Positions 17,558 through 26,896 are shown, counted from the stretch's first letter. The stretch: 64,000 nt of DNA from an uncultured Mesonia sp. (GCA_947499595.1 CANMOY010000002.1:124001-188000); one strand, 5' to 3'. Notes: generated by a model from the sequence alone, not told the origin. Made by a program: numbers and translations.

Positions 17558-18316
17558 TTATCGCTCTACCAAAAAATTAGGGTTGCACAAATTTTCTTTG
17601 TTATAGCGTAGGGGTTGTTTATCTTCTAAACTTATCACCTCTAGATCTAAACCTCTTAAAATTGCATGTGCAGCCGCGGTATCCCACTCCATTGTTGGTG
17701 AAAACCTCGGATAAATATCAGCTTTACTTTCGGCAATCAACATAAACTTTAAAGAACTTCCCATACTCAGGATTTCGACATCTTTATATTCAGCTATAAA
17801 ATCTTTAGTCTCTTGGTTGGTATGCGAACGTGAAGCCACAATTTTAATAGTTCCGCTCTCATTGGTAATCAATTCCAATTCGGTTTCGGGGTCTGTGTTT
17901 TCAGATTTATAGGCTCCTATATGCTCCCCACCAAAGTACAATTGGTCTGATACTGGTGCATATACCACGCCCAGCACAGGTTTCTGCCGATGTATGAGTG
18001 CAATATTGACTGTAAATTCACCGTTTTTTTTGATGAATTCTTTGGTACCGTCTAACGGATCTACCATCCAGAAATATTCCCAATTTTTTCTGGTTTCATA
18101 AGGAATTTCGGCACCTTCTTCAGACAAAATAGGAAAATCAGTTGTTTCTAACGCCGTTACAATTGCTTTATGCGCTCTTTGGTCTGCCAAGGTTATCGGA
18201 CTTAAATCTTCTTTTTCTTGGATCTGAAAATCTTTTCCGTTGTAAACTTCTAATATCTGTATCCCGGCATCTCGCGCCGCATCGATCATTAAGGGGAGGT
18301 ATTCTTTTAATTCCAT
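17558..18316 (-). CDS. cysQ: 3'(2'),5'-bisphosphate nucleotidase (CysQ)
   Basis: An inositol-monophosphatase-fold phosphatase that recycles adenosine 3',5'-bisphosphate (PAP). From the preferred start (MELKEYLPLMIDAARDAG, 252 residues) the metal-binding motifs are in place: LSEEGAEI near 64-71, DPLDGTKEF at 86-94, and EWDTAAAHAIL near 213, with the Asp that completes the site. The frame is open to 18364, but the extra 16 residues do not resemble family N-termini. It lies alone between wzx and rfbD, with 204 bases before it and 88 bases after it, so it may have its own promoter. No sulfotransferase or sulfate-assimilation gene is seen nearby. Confidence 0.9.
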   Translation of the reverse strand: MELKEYLPLMIDAARDAGIQILEVYNGKDFQIQEKEDLSPITLADQRAHKAIVTALETTDFPILSEEGAEIPYETRKNWEYFWMVDPLDGTKEFIKKNGEFTVNIALIHRQKPVLGVVYAPVSDQLYFGGEHIGAYKSENTDPETELELITNESGTIKIVASRSHTNQETKDFIAEYKDVEILSMGSSLKFMLIAESKADIYPRFSPTMEWDTAAAHAILRGLDLEVISLEDKQPLRYNKENLCNPNFLVER

Positions 18317-18520
18317 TTTAAAATTGTAAGTAAGGGTTAATCCATAAACAAAAGACTTTTGCACACCTTTTTACTTATGTTTTGTCTAAAATAGCAGAAA
18401 AAGACCTTCTCTAGCGTTACATTCTTGTTAATACCTAGCCAAGAAAACCTTAAGGTAGAGCGCAAAAATTAGTTTAAGGTAAGAATACACTTTTATTTTT
18501 AGTGAATTCTACTTGCAATT

Positions 18521-19366
18521 TTAATCCTCGTTATTTATTAAATTTGTAAGACTCGCTTCCCATTGAGGTATTGTTAAATCAAAAGTTTTAATGATTTTAC
18601 CTTTATCTAAACAACTATTTACTGGTCTTTTTGCTTTTGTTTTATAGGCATTTGAAGCTTGCACTATTATCTTTTTATCTTGCCTATCTACAATAGCTTT
18701 TGCAAAATCATACCAAGTGGCCTCGCCCAAGTTACTGTAATGATAAATACCATAGTTTTTCTTTTGCGATAGGATTATTTGAAGGACCGCTGCCGCCAAA
18801 TCATTAGCATTGGTAGGATTTCCTTTTTGCTGAGTGGTAATTTTTAGGCTTTCGCCTGATGCTGCTTTTTGTGAAATGGTTTTAAAAAAATTATGTCCAA
18901 ATTGTGAGTACAACCAAGAGGTTCTCACAATATAATATTCTTTTAATATTTCTTGAATGTACTGCTCTCCCTTTAATTTAGAAGCGCCATAAACGTTTAT
19001 TGGATATACCTGATCTTCTTCGGTGTAAGCCGATTTTTTTTCACCGTCAAAAACATAATCTGTAGAAATATGAATCAGTTTAGTTTGGTGCTTTTGGCAG
19101 GCTTCGGCCAAGTGCTTTACCCCTTCTGCATTGATTAAAAAGGCTTTATTTTGATCGGTTTCTGCTTGCTCAACATTGGTATAAGCCGCTGCGTTTATGC
19201 AGTAATCAAAGTTGTGCTTTTCAAAATAGCTTTGAATCGCTTCCGCGGAAGCGATATTCAATTCATTTGAGTCGGTAAAACAAAAATTTAGAGCCGTATA
19301 TTTTTTGGCTGCAACCTGAAGACATTGCCCCAATTGCCCAGCTGACCCGGTAACTAAAATTTTCAT
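18521..19366 (-). CDS. rfbD: dTDP-4-dehydrorhamnose reductase (RfbD)
   Basis: Last step of dTDP-L-rhamnose synthesis: NAD(P)H-dependent reduction of dTDP-4-keto-L-rhamnose. The 281 residues start with the dinucleotide motif GSAGQLG (7-13). They continue with INAAAYTNVEQAE, the ISTDYVFDG segment near residue 104, the catalytic YGASKLKGE (Tyr and Lys four apart) and RTSWLYS. Length is normal. It overlaps rfbC by 4 bases (ATGA) and closes the rhamnose run rfbB-rfbA-rfbC-rfbD. Confidence 0.96.
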   Translation of the reverse strand: MKILVTGSAGQLGQCLQVAAKKYTALNFCFTDSNELNIASAEAIQSYFEKHNFDYCINAAAYTNVEQAETDQNKAFLINAEGVKHLAEACQKHQTKLIHISTDYVFDGEKKSAYTEEDQVYPINVYGASKLKGEQYIQEILKEYYIVRTSWLYSQFGHNFFKTISQKAASGESLKITTQQKGNPTNANDLAAAVLQIILSQKKNYGIYHYSNLGEATWYDFAKAIVDRQDKKIIVQASNAYKTKAKRPVNSCLDKGKIIKTFDLTIPQWEASLTNLINNED

Positions 19367-19911
19367 AACCAGTTGGCTTTTTTAAGTGTAGGTAATATTT
19401 GATCTTTAGAAGAAAGTAAAAGCTTTTCTGCAGGTAATTGCCAATTTATATTTAAAGTGGGGTCATTATAAATAATACCGGCTTCTGATGCTTTATGGTA
19501 GTAGGCATCACATTTATAGGCAAAAATAGCTTGCTTAGATAAGGTTACAAATCCGTGGCCAAATCCTTTAGGGATGAATAACTGATAATTGTTTTTGTGG
19601 TTGAGCTTTACTTGATAGGATTTTCCAAAGCTTGGCGAGTCTTTTCTTAGGTCTACTGCCACATCGAGTACTTCGCCTTGAATAACCCGTACGAGTTTTG
19701 CTTGACTATGGTCTCCTGTTTGCAAATGAATTCCGCGTAAAGCGCCATATTTAGAAATAGATTGATTGTCTTGTACAAAATTGACGTTTAAGCCAGTGGT
19801 TTGCTCAAAAACCTGTTGATTAAAGGTTTCAAAAAAACTACCACGTTCATCTTCAAAAACACGGGGTTTTAAAAGAAAGCATCCGTCTAAATTGGTTTTT
19901 TCTATCTGCAT
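19363..19911 (-). CDS. rfbC: dTDP-4-dehydrorhamnose 3,5-epimerase (RfbC)
   Basis: Cupin-fold epimerase of the rhamnose pathway, 182 residues. Signatures include the opening LKPRVFEDERGSFFETF, the active-site stretch LRGIHLQTGDHSQAKLVRV with the catalytic His, the DVAVDLRKDSPSFGK segment, and GFGHGFVTLS. It abuts rfbA (next base) and overlaps rfbD by 4 bases, so expression is coupled across the run. No unusual features are seen. Confidence 0.97.
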   Translation of the reverse strand: MQIEKTNLDGCFLLKPRVFEDERGSFFETFNQQVFEQTTGLNVNFVQDNQSISKYGALRGIHLQTGDHSQAKLVRVIQGEVLDVAVDLRKDSPSFGKSYQVKLNHKNNYQLFIPKGFGHGFVTLSKQAIFAYKCDAYYHKASEAGIIYNDPTLNINWQLPAEKLLLSSKDQILPTLKKANWL

Positions 19912-20760
19912 TTATTGTAAATTTTTGCTGTAACCGCTTTTTGTTAAAGGCTGGAGTAACTTTTTATATTGCGATTGGGTGATATATCCCATATTATAGG
20001 CCGCTTCTTCTAGTGCTCCCACTTTTAATCCTTGTCGTTCTTCTATTGCCTCTACAAAATTAGAAGCCTGCATGAGTGACTTAAAGGTGCCGGTGTCTAA
20101 CCAGGCGGTGCCTTTGTCTAAAATACCCACTTGTAATTTACCCTTTTTAAGGTAGGCGTTGTTTACATCGGTAATTTCTAATTCGCCACGTGCGCTGGGT
20201 TGAATAGATTTGGCGATTTGCACTACTTCGTTATCGTAAAAATAAATTCCTGGTACGGCATATTTAGACTTGGGTTGACTGGGTTTTTCCTCTATAGAAA
20301 TCACTTTGCCATTTTCATCAAACTCTACCACTCCATAGCGTTCAGGGTCATGTACATGGTAGGCATATACCACCCCACCATCTGGATTGTTATTTTGTTT
20401 GAGTAAATTTTCTAGTCCAGAGCCATAAAAAATATTGTCCCCTAGTATTAAAGCTACTTTATCTTTACCTATAAACTCTTCACCAATGATAAAAGCTTCT
20501 GCCAAGCCATTGGGTTGCTCTTGTACTTTGTACTCAAATCGGCAGCCCAACTGTTTGCCATCGCCTAAAAGCTTTTTAAACAAAGGCAAATCGTGTGGTG
20601 TACTTATAATCAAGATTTCTCGGATACCCGCTAACATCAAAGTAGAAAGCGGATAATAAATCATGGGTTTATCGTACACCGGCAACAATTGCTTGCTTAC
20701 GGCAAGGGTTAAGGGGTGCAAACGCGTTCCTGAACCTCCGGCTAGAATAATTCCTTTCAT
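19912..20760 (-). CDS. rfbA: Glucose-1-phosphate thymidylyltransferase (RfbA)
   Basis: Makes dTDP-glucose from dTTP and glucose-1-phosphate, the entry step to dTDP-rhamnose. The 282 residues carry the nucleotidyltransferase opening [18 protein letters not shown], then KPMIYYPLS and [10 protein letters not shown] near residue 105-115 with the metal-binding Asp. [19 protein letters not shown] and [10 protein letters not shown] follow. It overlaps rfbB by 4 bases upstream and abuts rfbC downstream. Confidence 0.97.
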   Translation of the reverse strand: MKGIILAGGSGTRLHPLTLAVSKQLLPVYDKPMIYYPLSTLMLAGIREILIISTPHDLPLFKKLLGDGKQLGCRFEYKVQEQPNGLAEAFIIGEEFIGKDKVALILGDNIFYGSGLENLLKQNNNPDGGVVYAYHVHDPERYGVVEFDENGKVISIEEKPSQPKSKYAVPGIYFYDNEVVQIAKSIQPSARGELEITDVNNAYLKKGKLQVGILDKGTAWLDTGTFKSLMQASNFVEAIEERQGLKVGALEEAAYNMGYITQSQYKKLLQPLTKSGYSKNLQ

Positions 20761-21770
20761 TGTAAATATTTTTTTAAGTACCAGTTTATGGTTTTCTCTA
20801 TTCCTGTTTCAAAATTTTCTTGGGCTTGCCAACCTAGTTCTTTTTCTATTTTTTGAGCATCTATGGCATATCTAAAATCGTGTCCAGGTCTGTCTTTAAC
20901 AAAGGTGATAAGTTCTAGATAGGAATCTTTAGCGACCCGTGGGTGCTGCTGATCTAGGATTTTACAGATGTATTGAGCGATATATAAATTTTGTCGTTCA
21001 TTTTTACCACCAATGTTATAGGTTTCGCCTAATTTTCCGCTTTCTAAGGCTTTCTGAATCCCTTTACAGTGATCTTCTACATATAACCAATCTCTGATAT
21101 TGGTTCCTTGACCATAAATAGGAATCGGCTCTCCTTTTAAAGCTTTACGAATTATAGTTGGAATTAATTTTTCATCGTGTTGATAAGGGCCATAATTATT
21201 GGAGCAATTGGTGGTTACCACAGGCATACCATAGGTATGAAAGTAACTTCTTACCAACATATCTGAAGCTGCTTTTGAAGCGCTGTAAGGGCTGTTGGGT
21301 GCGTAAGGCGTCTCTTCTGTAAATAAACCTTCTTCTCCCAAAGTGCCGTAAACCTCATCGGTAGAAACGTGCAAAAATCGGGCTTTTGCAAAAGTAGTTT
21401 TATGCTCGAAGGGAGCAGTCATCCATAATTTATAAGCAGCTTGTAAGAGGTTAAAGGTTCCGTTTACATTGGTTTCTACAAATACAGCAGGATTGGCAAT
21501 TGAATTATCTACGTGAGATTCGGCGGCAAAGTGAACCACTTCTTGAAATTGATATTCCTCAAAAAGATTATTCACCAATTGCGCATCGCAAATATCACCT
21601 TTAACGAATTGATAATTGGGATGATTTGGCTGTTCAATATTATCTAAATTGGCCGCATAGGTGAGCTTATCTAAATTTACAACCCGAATTTCTTTCTTGG
21701 CTCTAAGAATATAATTGATATAATTAGACCCAATAAACCCAGCTCCTCCTGTTACTAATATTGTTTTCAT
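20757..21770 (-). CDS. rfbB: dTDP-glucose 4,6-dehydratase (RfbB)
   Basis: Second step of dTDP-rhamnose synthesis, an NAD-dependent extended SDR of 337 residues. It shows [11 protein letters not shown] at 8-18, [12 protein letters not shown] near 80-92, [10 protein letters not shown] near 134 with the Asp-Glu acid/base pair, [10 protein letters not shown] with catalytic Tyr and Lys, and [27 protein letters not shown] near residue 235 is typical of the dTDP-glucose enzyme. Its start overlaps the stop of the Wzz-like gene by 4 bases, so the length regulator and rhamnose synthesis share a transcript. Confidence 0.97.
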   Translation of the reverse strand: MKTILVTGGAGFIGSNYINYILRAKKEIRVVNLDKLTYAANLDNIEQPNHPNYQFVKGDICDAQLVNNLFEEYQFQEVVHFAAESHVDNSIANPAVFVETNVNGTFNLLQAAYKLWMTAPFEHKTTFAKARFLHVSTDEVYGTLGEEGLFTEETPYAPNSPYSASKAASDMLVRSYFHTYGMPVVTTNCSNNYGPYQHDEKLIPTIIRKALKGEPIPIYGQGTNIRDWLYVEDHCKGIQKALESGKLGETYNIGGKNERQNLYIAQYICKILDQQHPRVAKDSYLELITFVKDRPGHDFRYAIDAQKIEKELGWQAQENFETGIEKTINWYLKKYLQ

Positions 21771-22747
21771 GATTTAGGTTTCAAAGATTTAGCTTGCGCA
21801 ATAATTTTGAAGAAAAGATAGCCTAAAAACAAGATTACCAGCAAAATTATAGGGGTAAGCAGCATTTTGTTTTTTTGTAAGATTGACTTCTGCTTTAATG
21901 GTTGAGGCAAGCTCAAATCAATAATTCTTAAAAACTCTTCTTGTTGTATTTTCTCTTTAATTAAGTTTTGAGTTTCTAATTGTAGCTCCGTTCGCTGCGA
22001 AATAAGTCCGTTAAAGTCAAAATTCGCGCCATTTACTACTATCTTGGCATCGTTAGACGCTTCTTTAGATTTAGCGTAATTGGCTATTAAACGATCTAGA
22101 GAAGCGATAAACTCTTTATTGGCTTGCACTTGATCGGCTAAAAAGCTAGACTTTTCTTGGTATAACTTTTTGAAGTAAGCATTATCTTTTAGCTGATTTA
22201 TTATTTTCTCTAAAAGCAAACTACCTTCTTTATCTGCCGGATGTTTTAAGATTACTTTATGCACACGTATTTTATTCTGCAAAAGTTCTTTTTTCTGTTC
22301 CTCTTCTAGTAATTTAGATTCCTCTATATAATCTAAATAATTTTCTTCTTCGTTAGATAGCAATTGGGTAAGGTACACCGGTTTAACTTCAAGAGATAGG
22401 CCTTTTAATTCTTCATCTCCTAGAAGCGCTGCCCATTTGGTATTGCCTTTTTGTAATAAAAAATTAACCTCATCAATTTTATTATACAAATAATCGGTTC
22501 CTTCTTCATTAACGCTAAGTGTAGCTTGAGTTTGGTGGTATTCTTGACTAGAGGTTTTCCAAAAGTACCCCAAAACGATACCAATAACGACCACTGCCAG
22601 TATAAGCAGGGCGTTACTTAGTAAAAAGCGAACCAAAAGCAAAAAACGATGATAAATGTTTTTAAAAGCATTTTTTATTAAGCGAAATAAATCAAAAATA
22701 TCTATTTCCTCATTTTGCTTTTGGCTGTCTAAATTATCTTTATTCAT
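21767..22747 (-). CDS. Wzz-like chain-length determinant protein
   Basis: A 326-residue inner-membrane protein with the Wzz/PCP layout: a cytosolic N-terminus rich in Asp and Glu, TM1 at about 40-63, a long periplasmic, coiled-coil-prone domain (about 75-285), and TM2 at about 296-316 (LLTPIILLVILFLGYLFFKI) with a short basic tail. No tyrosine-kinase domain is attached and no separate Wzc or Wza gene is seen in the window, so it resembles the O-antigen-type regulator more than a capsule exporter. Its start overlaps the stop of the upstream gene by one base. The proline-rich motif after TM2 usual for Wzz is not clear. Confidence 0.75.
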   Translation of the reverse strand: MNKDNLDSQKQNEEIDIFDLFRLIKNAFKNIYHRFLLLVRFLLSNALLILAVVVIGIVLGYFWKTSSQEYHQTQATLSVNEEGTDYLYNKIDEVNFLLQKGNTKWAALLGDEELKGLSLEVKPVYLTQLLSNEEENYLDYIEESKLLEEEQKKELLQNKIRVHKVILKHPADKEGSLLLEKIINQLKDNAYFKKLYQEKSSFLADQVQANKEFIASLDRLIANYAKSKEASNDAKIVVNGANFDFNGLISQRTELQLETQNLIKEKIQQEEFLRIIDLSLPQPLKQKSILQKNKMLLTPIILLVILFLGYLFFKIIAQAKSLKPKS

Positions 22748-24423
22748 TATTTAAAAATTTGTTCAATAATTTTCTCGGTGATTAAATAAGTAGGCTTAAC
22801 TCCAGTAGTGCCTAATCCGCCAGAAGCTAAAGTACTTCCTGTTTCTAAGGGGTTATCGCTGGCATAATAAGCATACCGCACTTTTACCTCTTCACTAATA
22901 TTACCCCTCAACTTAGAAGCGGCTTGAATGGCTTTTTGGTAATGTGCTCCTTCCATTTCTAGTCCTACCACATTCCAAGTAGAATCATAAAAGAACTTTA
23001 AGATATCTTTATTCTGTAAAGAAGTACCTAGAACGGTGATCATAGCTCCATCTACTATAGCAATATCATTTCCTTCTAAATCGGAGCGGGTTAGCTCATT
23101 TTGAAATGGATAGTTATCGGCTGTGCCCTCAAATAAATGAGCTTTAGGAATCATTATATCGCCTTTACCCCCTTCAAGTATACCAGCCTTACCCATAATG
23201 GATATAGATTTCACAGGCATATATTGCAAAGAATCTTCCTTTTTAAAGGGCTTTAAAAGCTCATCCATAGTTTCATAAGCCTGTTCACCAAAGGCGTAAT
23301 CCATAACGATAATCACTGGTGCATGGTCTTTATTTGCCGATATTTTACTGTTGATGTCTTGTATTTTTGCCGTATCAAAAATCTGAACATCAATATTGGT
23401 TCCGCTTTCATCGGGTAAAAATAGCATGCCATTTTCCAAGGCGGTTTGCTCTACTTTTGCTCGAAGGGCTTTATTTTTGGTATCACTAAGCTCTTCATAC
23501 ACTTTAAACATCCTTTTCTCTTTGCAAGCATCGGCTAAAGCTACAGGAGCATATAAGGTATTCATAACGCTATGCATATTTGCACTTATTATATGCAAGT
23601 CTCTGTGGTATAGATTATGTTCAATCAGACAAGTTTTAATGCGATTGGCCCAAATTTCACCGTGGATGTGATGTCCTAAACGCTCGCGTAAAACCGGACT
23701 AAAAGTTACTATACGCTTGTTATTGTTTACTGCCTCATCTATGGCTAGTTTACCTAAGAAGTAAATAATTTGAAAAAAGCGGTTAGGGTGAGATGCGGTA
23801 CTAAATAATGGATGAACCCGGCGAACCTCATCAAAAGTACGTCCTAAAATATTGGCGGTATGACTTAAGGCTACTTCGATTTCTGTTTGGTCTAAATCTG
23901 ATTTTTTGATGGCGGCTTCTAGCTTTTTCCAATCGCGATTTACACTCCCGTCTTCATTGATAACCACCCGTTTCATAATCTTATGCGACTCGATAAATAA
24001 GAAAGTAAGGTGCGTAAGAATATCATAAATTTCAGACCTCCCGCGAGTTACCTCTATATTCATTTGCTCTTCGTCTATGCGGTAACAATTTCTTCTTCGC
24101 TTAGGTGGAACAATAGGTTTGAAATGAGAATTGGCATAACCTTCATCGCTGGTAAGGTTTATAAAACGGCACTCCTCTATACCAACTGGCAAACGATCCA
24201 TCACATACATAAGTCCGTTTAACTCTACCTTTTCTGAAGCTATAGTACCATAAATCTCAGGTCTAAGAGTTAGCAATGCCTCTCGTAGCGTTTCTCCCGA
24301 GACCCCCATAGGTTTATAAAAACCTCGGTTAAACAAATGCCGCATGGTAATATATAGCCTTTCAATTGCATTAGAGCTTTCTTGAGCTCTAGACCTTCCT
24401 TGCGATTTGATTTTATTCATCAT
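22747..24423 (-). CDS. Uncharacterised 558-residue protein with phosphorylase-like C-terminal half
   Basis: I recognise this as a Bacteroidota-conserved family without a known function (it resembles proteins labelled DUF6909, from memory). No signal peptide or membrane segment is visible. The N-terminal third is helical and rich in Arg and Glu. The C-terminal half has sequence that recalls the nucleoside-phosphorylase/AMP-nucleosidase superfamily: MGKAGILEGGKGDIMIPKA near residue 405-425 (compare the G-x-A-G ... GD segment) and GLEMEGAHY near 490, like the EME nucleoside-contact motif. YYASDNPLETGS follows near residue 523. It starts ATGATG 11 bases inside the end of the GH3 gene and ends on the first base of wzz, so it is co-expressed with both. 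Nucleotide or nucleoside binding is an inference. Confidence 0.7.
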   Translation of the reverse strand: MMNKIKSQGRSRAQESSNAIERLYITMRHLFNRGFYKPMGVSGETLREALLTLRPEIYGTIASEKVELNGLMYVMDRLPVGIEECRFINLTSDEGYANSHFKPIVPPKRRRNCYRIDEEQMNIEVTRGRSEIYDILTHLTFLFIESHKIMKRVVINEDGSVNRDWKKLEAAIKKSDLDQTEIEVALSHTANILGRTFDEVRRVHPLFSTASHPNRFFQIIYFLGKLAIDEAVNNNKRIVTFSPVLRERLGHHIHGEIWANRIKTCLIEHNLYHRDLHIISANMHSVMNTLYAPVALADACKEKRMFKVYEELSDTKNKALRAKVEQTALENGMLFLPDESGTNIDVQIFDTAKIQDINSKISANKDHAPVIIVMDYAFGEQAYETMDELLKPFKKEDSLQYMPVKSISIMGKAGILEGGKGDIMIPKAHLFEGTADNYPFQNELTRSDLEGNDIAIVDGAMITVLGTSLQNKDILKFFYDSTWNVVGLEMEGAHYQKAIQAASKLRGNISEEVKVRYAYYASDNPLETGSTLASGGLGTTGVKPTYLITEKIIEQIFK

Positions 24424-25924
24424 TTGATTCTACTAGTTTTAATTCATATAATTTATCTGCCAATTGACGATCATTGGTAAGTCTGGGGAGTTTATTTTGT
24501 CCTCCTAATTTACCTATGGCTTTCATATACCTTTGAAATCCGTTCTCGACTATTGGGCTAATGACCAATGTTTTCAAAATCTTACCTTGAATTAAATCTT
24601 GGTAATAGCTGTTTTGATTTTGCAATGCCTCATCAATGCTTTGCGCAAAGGTAGTCAAATTATCAGGTTGTTTGTTAAACTCAATAAACCATTCGTGATA
24701 GGGTAAGCCCGTTTCCGGATTTGTTTGCGGCGCCACACTAAACTCGCTTACCTCCACTCTATGCTTTGCTACCGCTTGCTGCAGTGCCTCTTCAACCTCT
24801 TTGGCAATTACGTGTTCACCAAAAGCCGAAGTAAAGTGTTTAATTCTTCCTGAAACCAAAACGCGGTAGGGTTTTAAACTGGTAAAAATCACTGTATCGC
24901 CCAGATTATATGCCCATAATCCAGCATTGGTCGATATTATCATAACATAATTAACGCCTAAAGCAACATCTGCAATACCAATACGCTCGGGATTTTCTTC
25001 AAAAAAAGAATCGGCGTCAATAAACTCATAGTAAATTCCCGCGTCTAAACGCAATAACATCCCTTTTTCTTTTTGACTGTCTTGGTAGGCAAAAAAACCT
25101 TCTGATGCAGGGAAAAGTTCTATGCTGTTTATAGGTTTACCAATAAGCGACTCAAATTTGGGTCGGTAGGGTTCAAAATTTACGCCACCATAAATCAGTA
25201 AATTAAAATTAGGGAAAATCTCAGTTATGGTTTTACCAGTACGTTCTTGCAAGCGTTCAAAGTACATTTGTAACCAAGACGGTATTCCGCTAAAGACGCG
25301 CATATCTGCGCTAATGGTTTCATTGATGATAGCTTCTACTTTGGTTTCCCAATCTTCAATACAATTTACCTCCCAACTGGGCATTCGGTTTTTTTGCAGG
25401 TAGCGGGGTACAAAATGAGCAACTATACCCGATAGTCTACCTACTTTTATACCGTTTTCTTCATGGAGCACCGGGCTACCTTGTAGAAAGATCATTTTAC
25501 CATTTACAAAATCGCTGTTGCCAGTTTCATTGATGTAGCTTAATATAGCATTACGCGCTCCCTTGATGTGACTGGGCATAGATTCTTTAGTAATGGGAAT
25601 ATATTTTGCACCACTGGTGGTACCCGATGTTTTAGCAAAATAAATGGGCCTGCCTGGCCATAGGATATCCTGCTCACCTTGTTTTACGCGTTCTATGTAA
25701 GGTTTTAAGGCTTCGTAGTCTTTTACGGGAACCAAATTGGAAAAATCTTGCTGATTTTTAATTTTTGAAAACTGATGATCTTGACCAAATTGAGTATGCT
25801 GAGCTTGTTTAATCAATTGATTAAACACTTTTTCTTGAGCTTTCACCGGATTGTTGGCCCAGCTATCAATCTGTGCCTTCACCACTTTAGCAAATATTTT
25901 AGCTGCAAATGATTTAATGGACAT
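24413..25924 (-). CDS. GH3 auxin-responsive-promoter family acyl adenylase
   Basis: A 503-residue member of the GH3 family of acyl-acid-amido synthetases, best known from plants, where it conjugates amino acids to hormones; bacterial members are common in Bacteroidota and uncharacterised. ATP-site motifs are visible: YFAKTSGTTSGAKYIPIT near residue 110 (phosphate loop), FPASEGFFAYQD near 290, and the NLGDTVIFTS segment with YRVLVSGR near 350-365. There is no signal peptide. It follows the M23 peptidase gene by 9 bases and overlaps the next gene by 11. The substrates are unknown; a peptidoglycan or envelope acyl acceptor is only a guess from the neighbours. Confidence 0.9.
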   Translation of the reverse strand: MSIKSFAAKIFAKVVKAQIDSWANNPVKAQEKVFNQLIKQAQHTQFGQDHQFSKIKNQQDFSNLVPVKDYEALKPYIERVKQGEQDILWPGRPIYFAKTSGTTSGAKYIPITKESMPSHIKGARNAILSYINETGNSDFVNGKMIFLQGSPVLHEENGIKVGRLSGIVAHFVPRYLQKNRMPSWEVNCIEDWETKVEAIINETISADMRVFSGIPSWLQMYFERLQERTGKTITEIFPNFNLLIYGGVNFEPYRPKFESLIGKPINSIELFPASEGFFAYQDSQKEKGMLLRLDAGIYYEFIDADSFFEENPERIGIADVALGVNYVMIISTNAGLWAYNLGDTVIFTSLKPYRVLVSGRIKHFTSAFGEHVIAKEVEEALQQAVAKHRVEVSEFSVAPQTNPETGLPYHEWFIEFNKQPDNLTTFAQSIDEALQNQNSYYQDLIQGKILKTLVISPIVENGFQRYMKAIGKLGGQNKLPRLTNDRQLADKLYELKLVESNDE

Positions 25925-25933
25925 AGCTTAGGT

Positions 25934-26797
25934 TTAAAATTCTATAAATTCTTGTGGATTTACCGGGTAACCGTTACTCCAAAGTTCAAAATGCAAGTGG
26001 GGTCCTGTGGTTAATTCACCTGTATTACCCACCTTAGCAATGACCTCTCCTGCCACCACCATTTCGCCTTGTGCCTTGGTTAAAGATTTATTGTGTTTAT
26101 AAACCGATAACAGACCGTGGTTATGTTCTAAAATAATCACATAACCAGTAGCAGCACTCCATTCTGCAAAAATCACCGTACCGTCTGCAATGCTCTTTAC
26201 AGGCGTATTCTCTTGAGCTACCACATCAACTGCATAATGTTTTGTTTGCGGATTAAAGCTTTCTGAAATTTCACCTTTGAGCGGTGAAAACAATGAAAAT
26301 TCTACTTTAGAATCCAATTGTTTTTGAATATTAAAGCGTTCCTCTTCGGCCACCTCTTTACGCAATAGCGAGTCGGTTTCTGAGGCATTGAAATTTACTG
26401 TATCTGCAACAATTTGATTGACGGTGTCTAAATTTTCTTCTTCAAAATCTAACGGACTCGCCTCTCCCGCCAACACACGCCGAATGCTTTCTAAATACCT
26501 GTTTTTTTGATCGAGTGCAATTTGTAATGAATCGGTTTTGTATGCCAGGCTTGTTGCTTGTTTACGCAATTTTGTACTGGCATAACCGGGTATGTATTCC
26601 CGCAAGGGTGTAAAAGCGATTAAAACCGTAGTAAAGGCTATGATTAAAATAGTAGAAATACCAACGCCTACAAAGATGTTTAACCTGTTTAATCGCAGAG
26701 CAAATTGCTCTTCAAAGGTATCTTCGTTGAGAACAACTAGCCGGTACTTATAAAGTAATTTTTTTTTTATTCTTTTACTCTTCTTGGGTTTACTCAT
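25934..26797 (-). CDS. M23 family metallopeptidase (membrane-anchored LytM type)
   Basis: A 287-residue predicted inner-membrane protein with its enzyme domain in the periplasm. A Lys/Arg-rich N-terminus precedes one TM segment (about 35-55), then a coiled-coil stretch (about 75-105). The LytM/M23 domain runs from about 185 to the end and contains the zinc-site patterns HYAVD and HLHFELW, with GHSG-like spacing kept as TGPHLHFE. Such proteins cleave peptidoglycan cross-links or activate amidases. It is the first gene of the leftward chain to rfbD and has a TATATTTG box 20 nt upstream of its ATG. Confidence 0.92.
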   Translation of the reverse strand: MSKPKKSKRIKKKLLYKYRLVVLNEDTFEEQFALRLNRLNIFVGVGISTILIIAFTTVLIAFTPLREYIPGYASTKLRKQATSLAYKTDSLQIALDQKNRYLESIRRVLAGEASPLDFEEENLDTVNQIVADTVNFNASETDSLLRKEVAEEERFNIQKQLDSKVEFSLFSPLKGEISESFNPQTKHYAVDVVAQENTPVKSIADGTVIFAEWSAATGYVIILEHNHGLLSVYKHNKSLTKAQGEMVVAGEVIAKVGNTGELTTGPHLHFELWSNGYPVNPQEFIEF

Positions 26798-26816
26798 AGG
26801 GCGCCAATTTACTATA

Positions 26817-26824
26817 CAAATATA
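26817..26824 (-). promoter_or_regulatory. -7 box (TATATTTG) for the M23-GH3-wzz-rfb chain
   Basis: On the minus strand the bases read TATATTTG, an exact TAnnTTTG match ending 19 nt before the ATG of the M23 gene. It is the only box I see upstream of this chain of overlapping genes. No good -33 TTTG lies at the normal distance. Confidence 0.45.
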
Positions 26825-26867
26825 AAATATTATTACAGGTTTATCTTGAATAAATCAAGCTATCGAT

Positions 26868-26896
26868 TTTGAATTCAATTTTAATTCGTATTTTTG
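26868..26896 (+). promoter_or_regulatory. Canonical Bacteroidota promoter for tatA
   Basis: TTTG at 26868-26871 (-33 element) and TATTTTTG at 26889-26896 (-7 element) are 17 nt apart, close to the known consensus of the Bacteroidota primary sigma factor. The tatA ATG follows 23 nt after the -7 box. It is one of the three cleanest two-element promoters in the window. Confidence 0.75.

Noticed and set aside
18317-18364. Longer cysQ start giving 16 extra residues
   Set aside because: The extension has no family similarity, and the ATG at 18316 gives the standard N-terminus.
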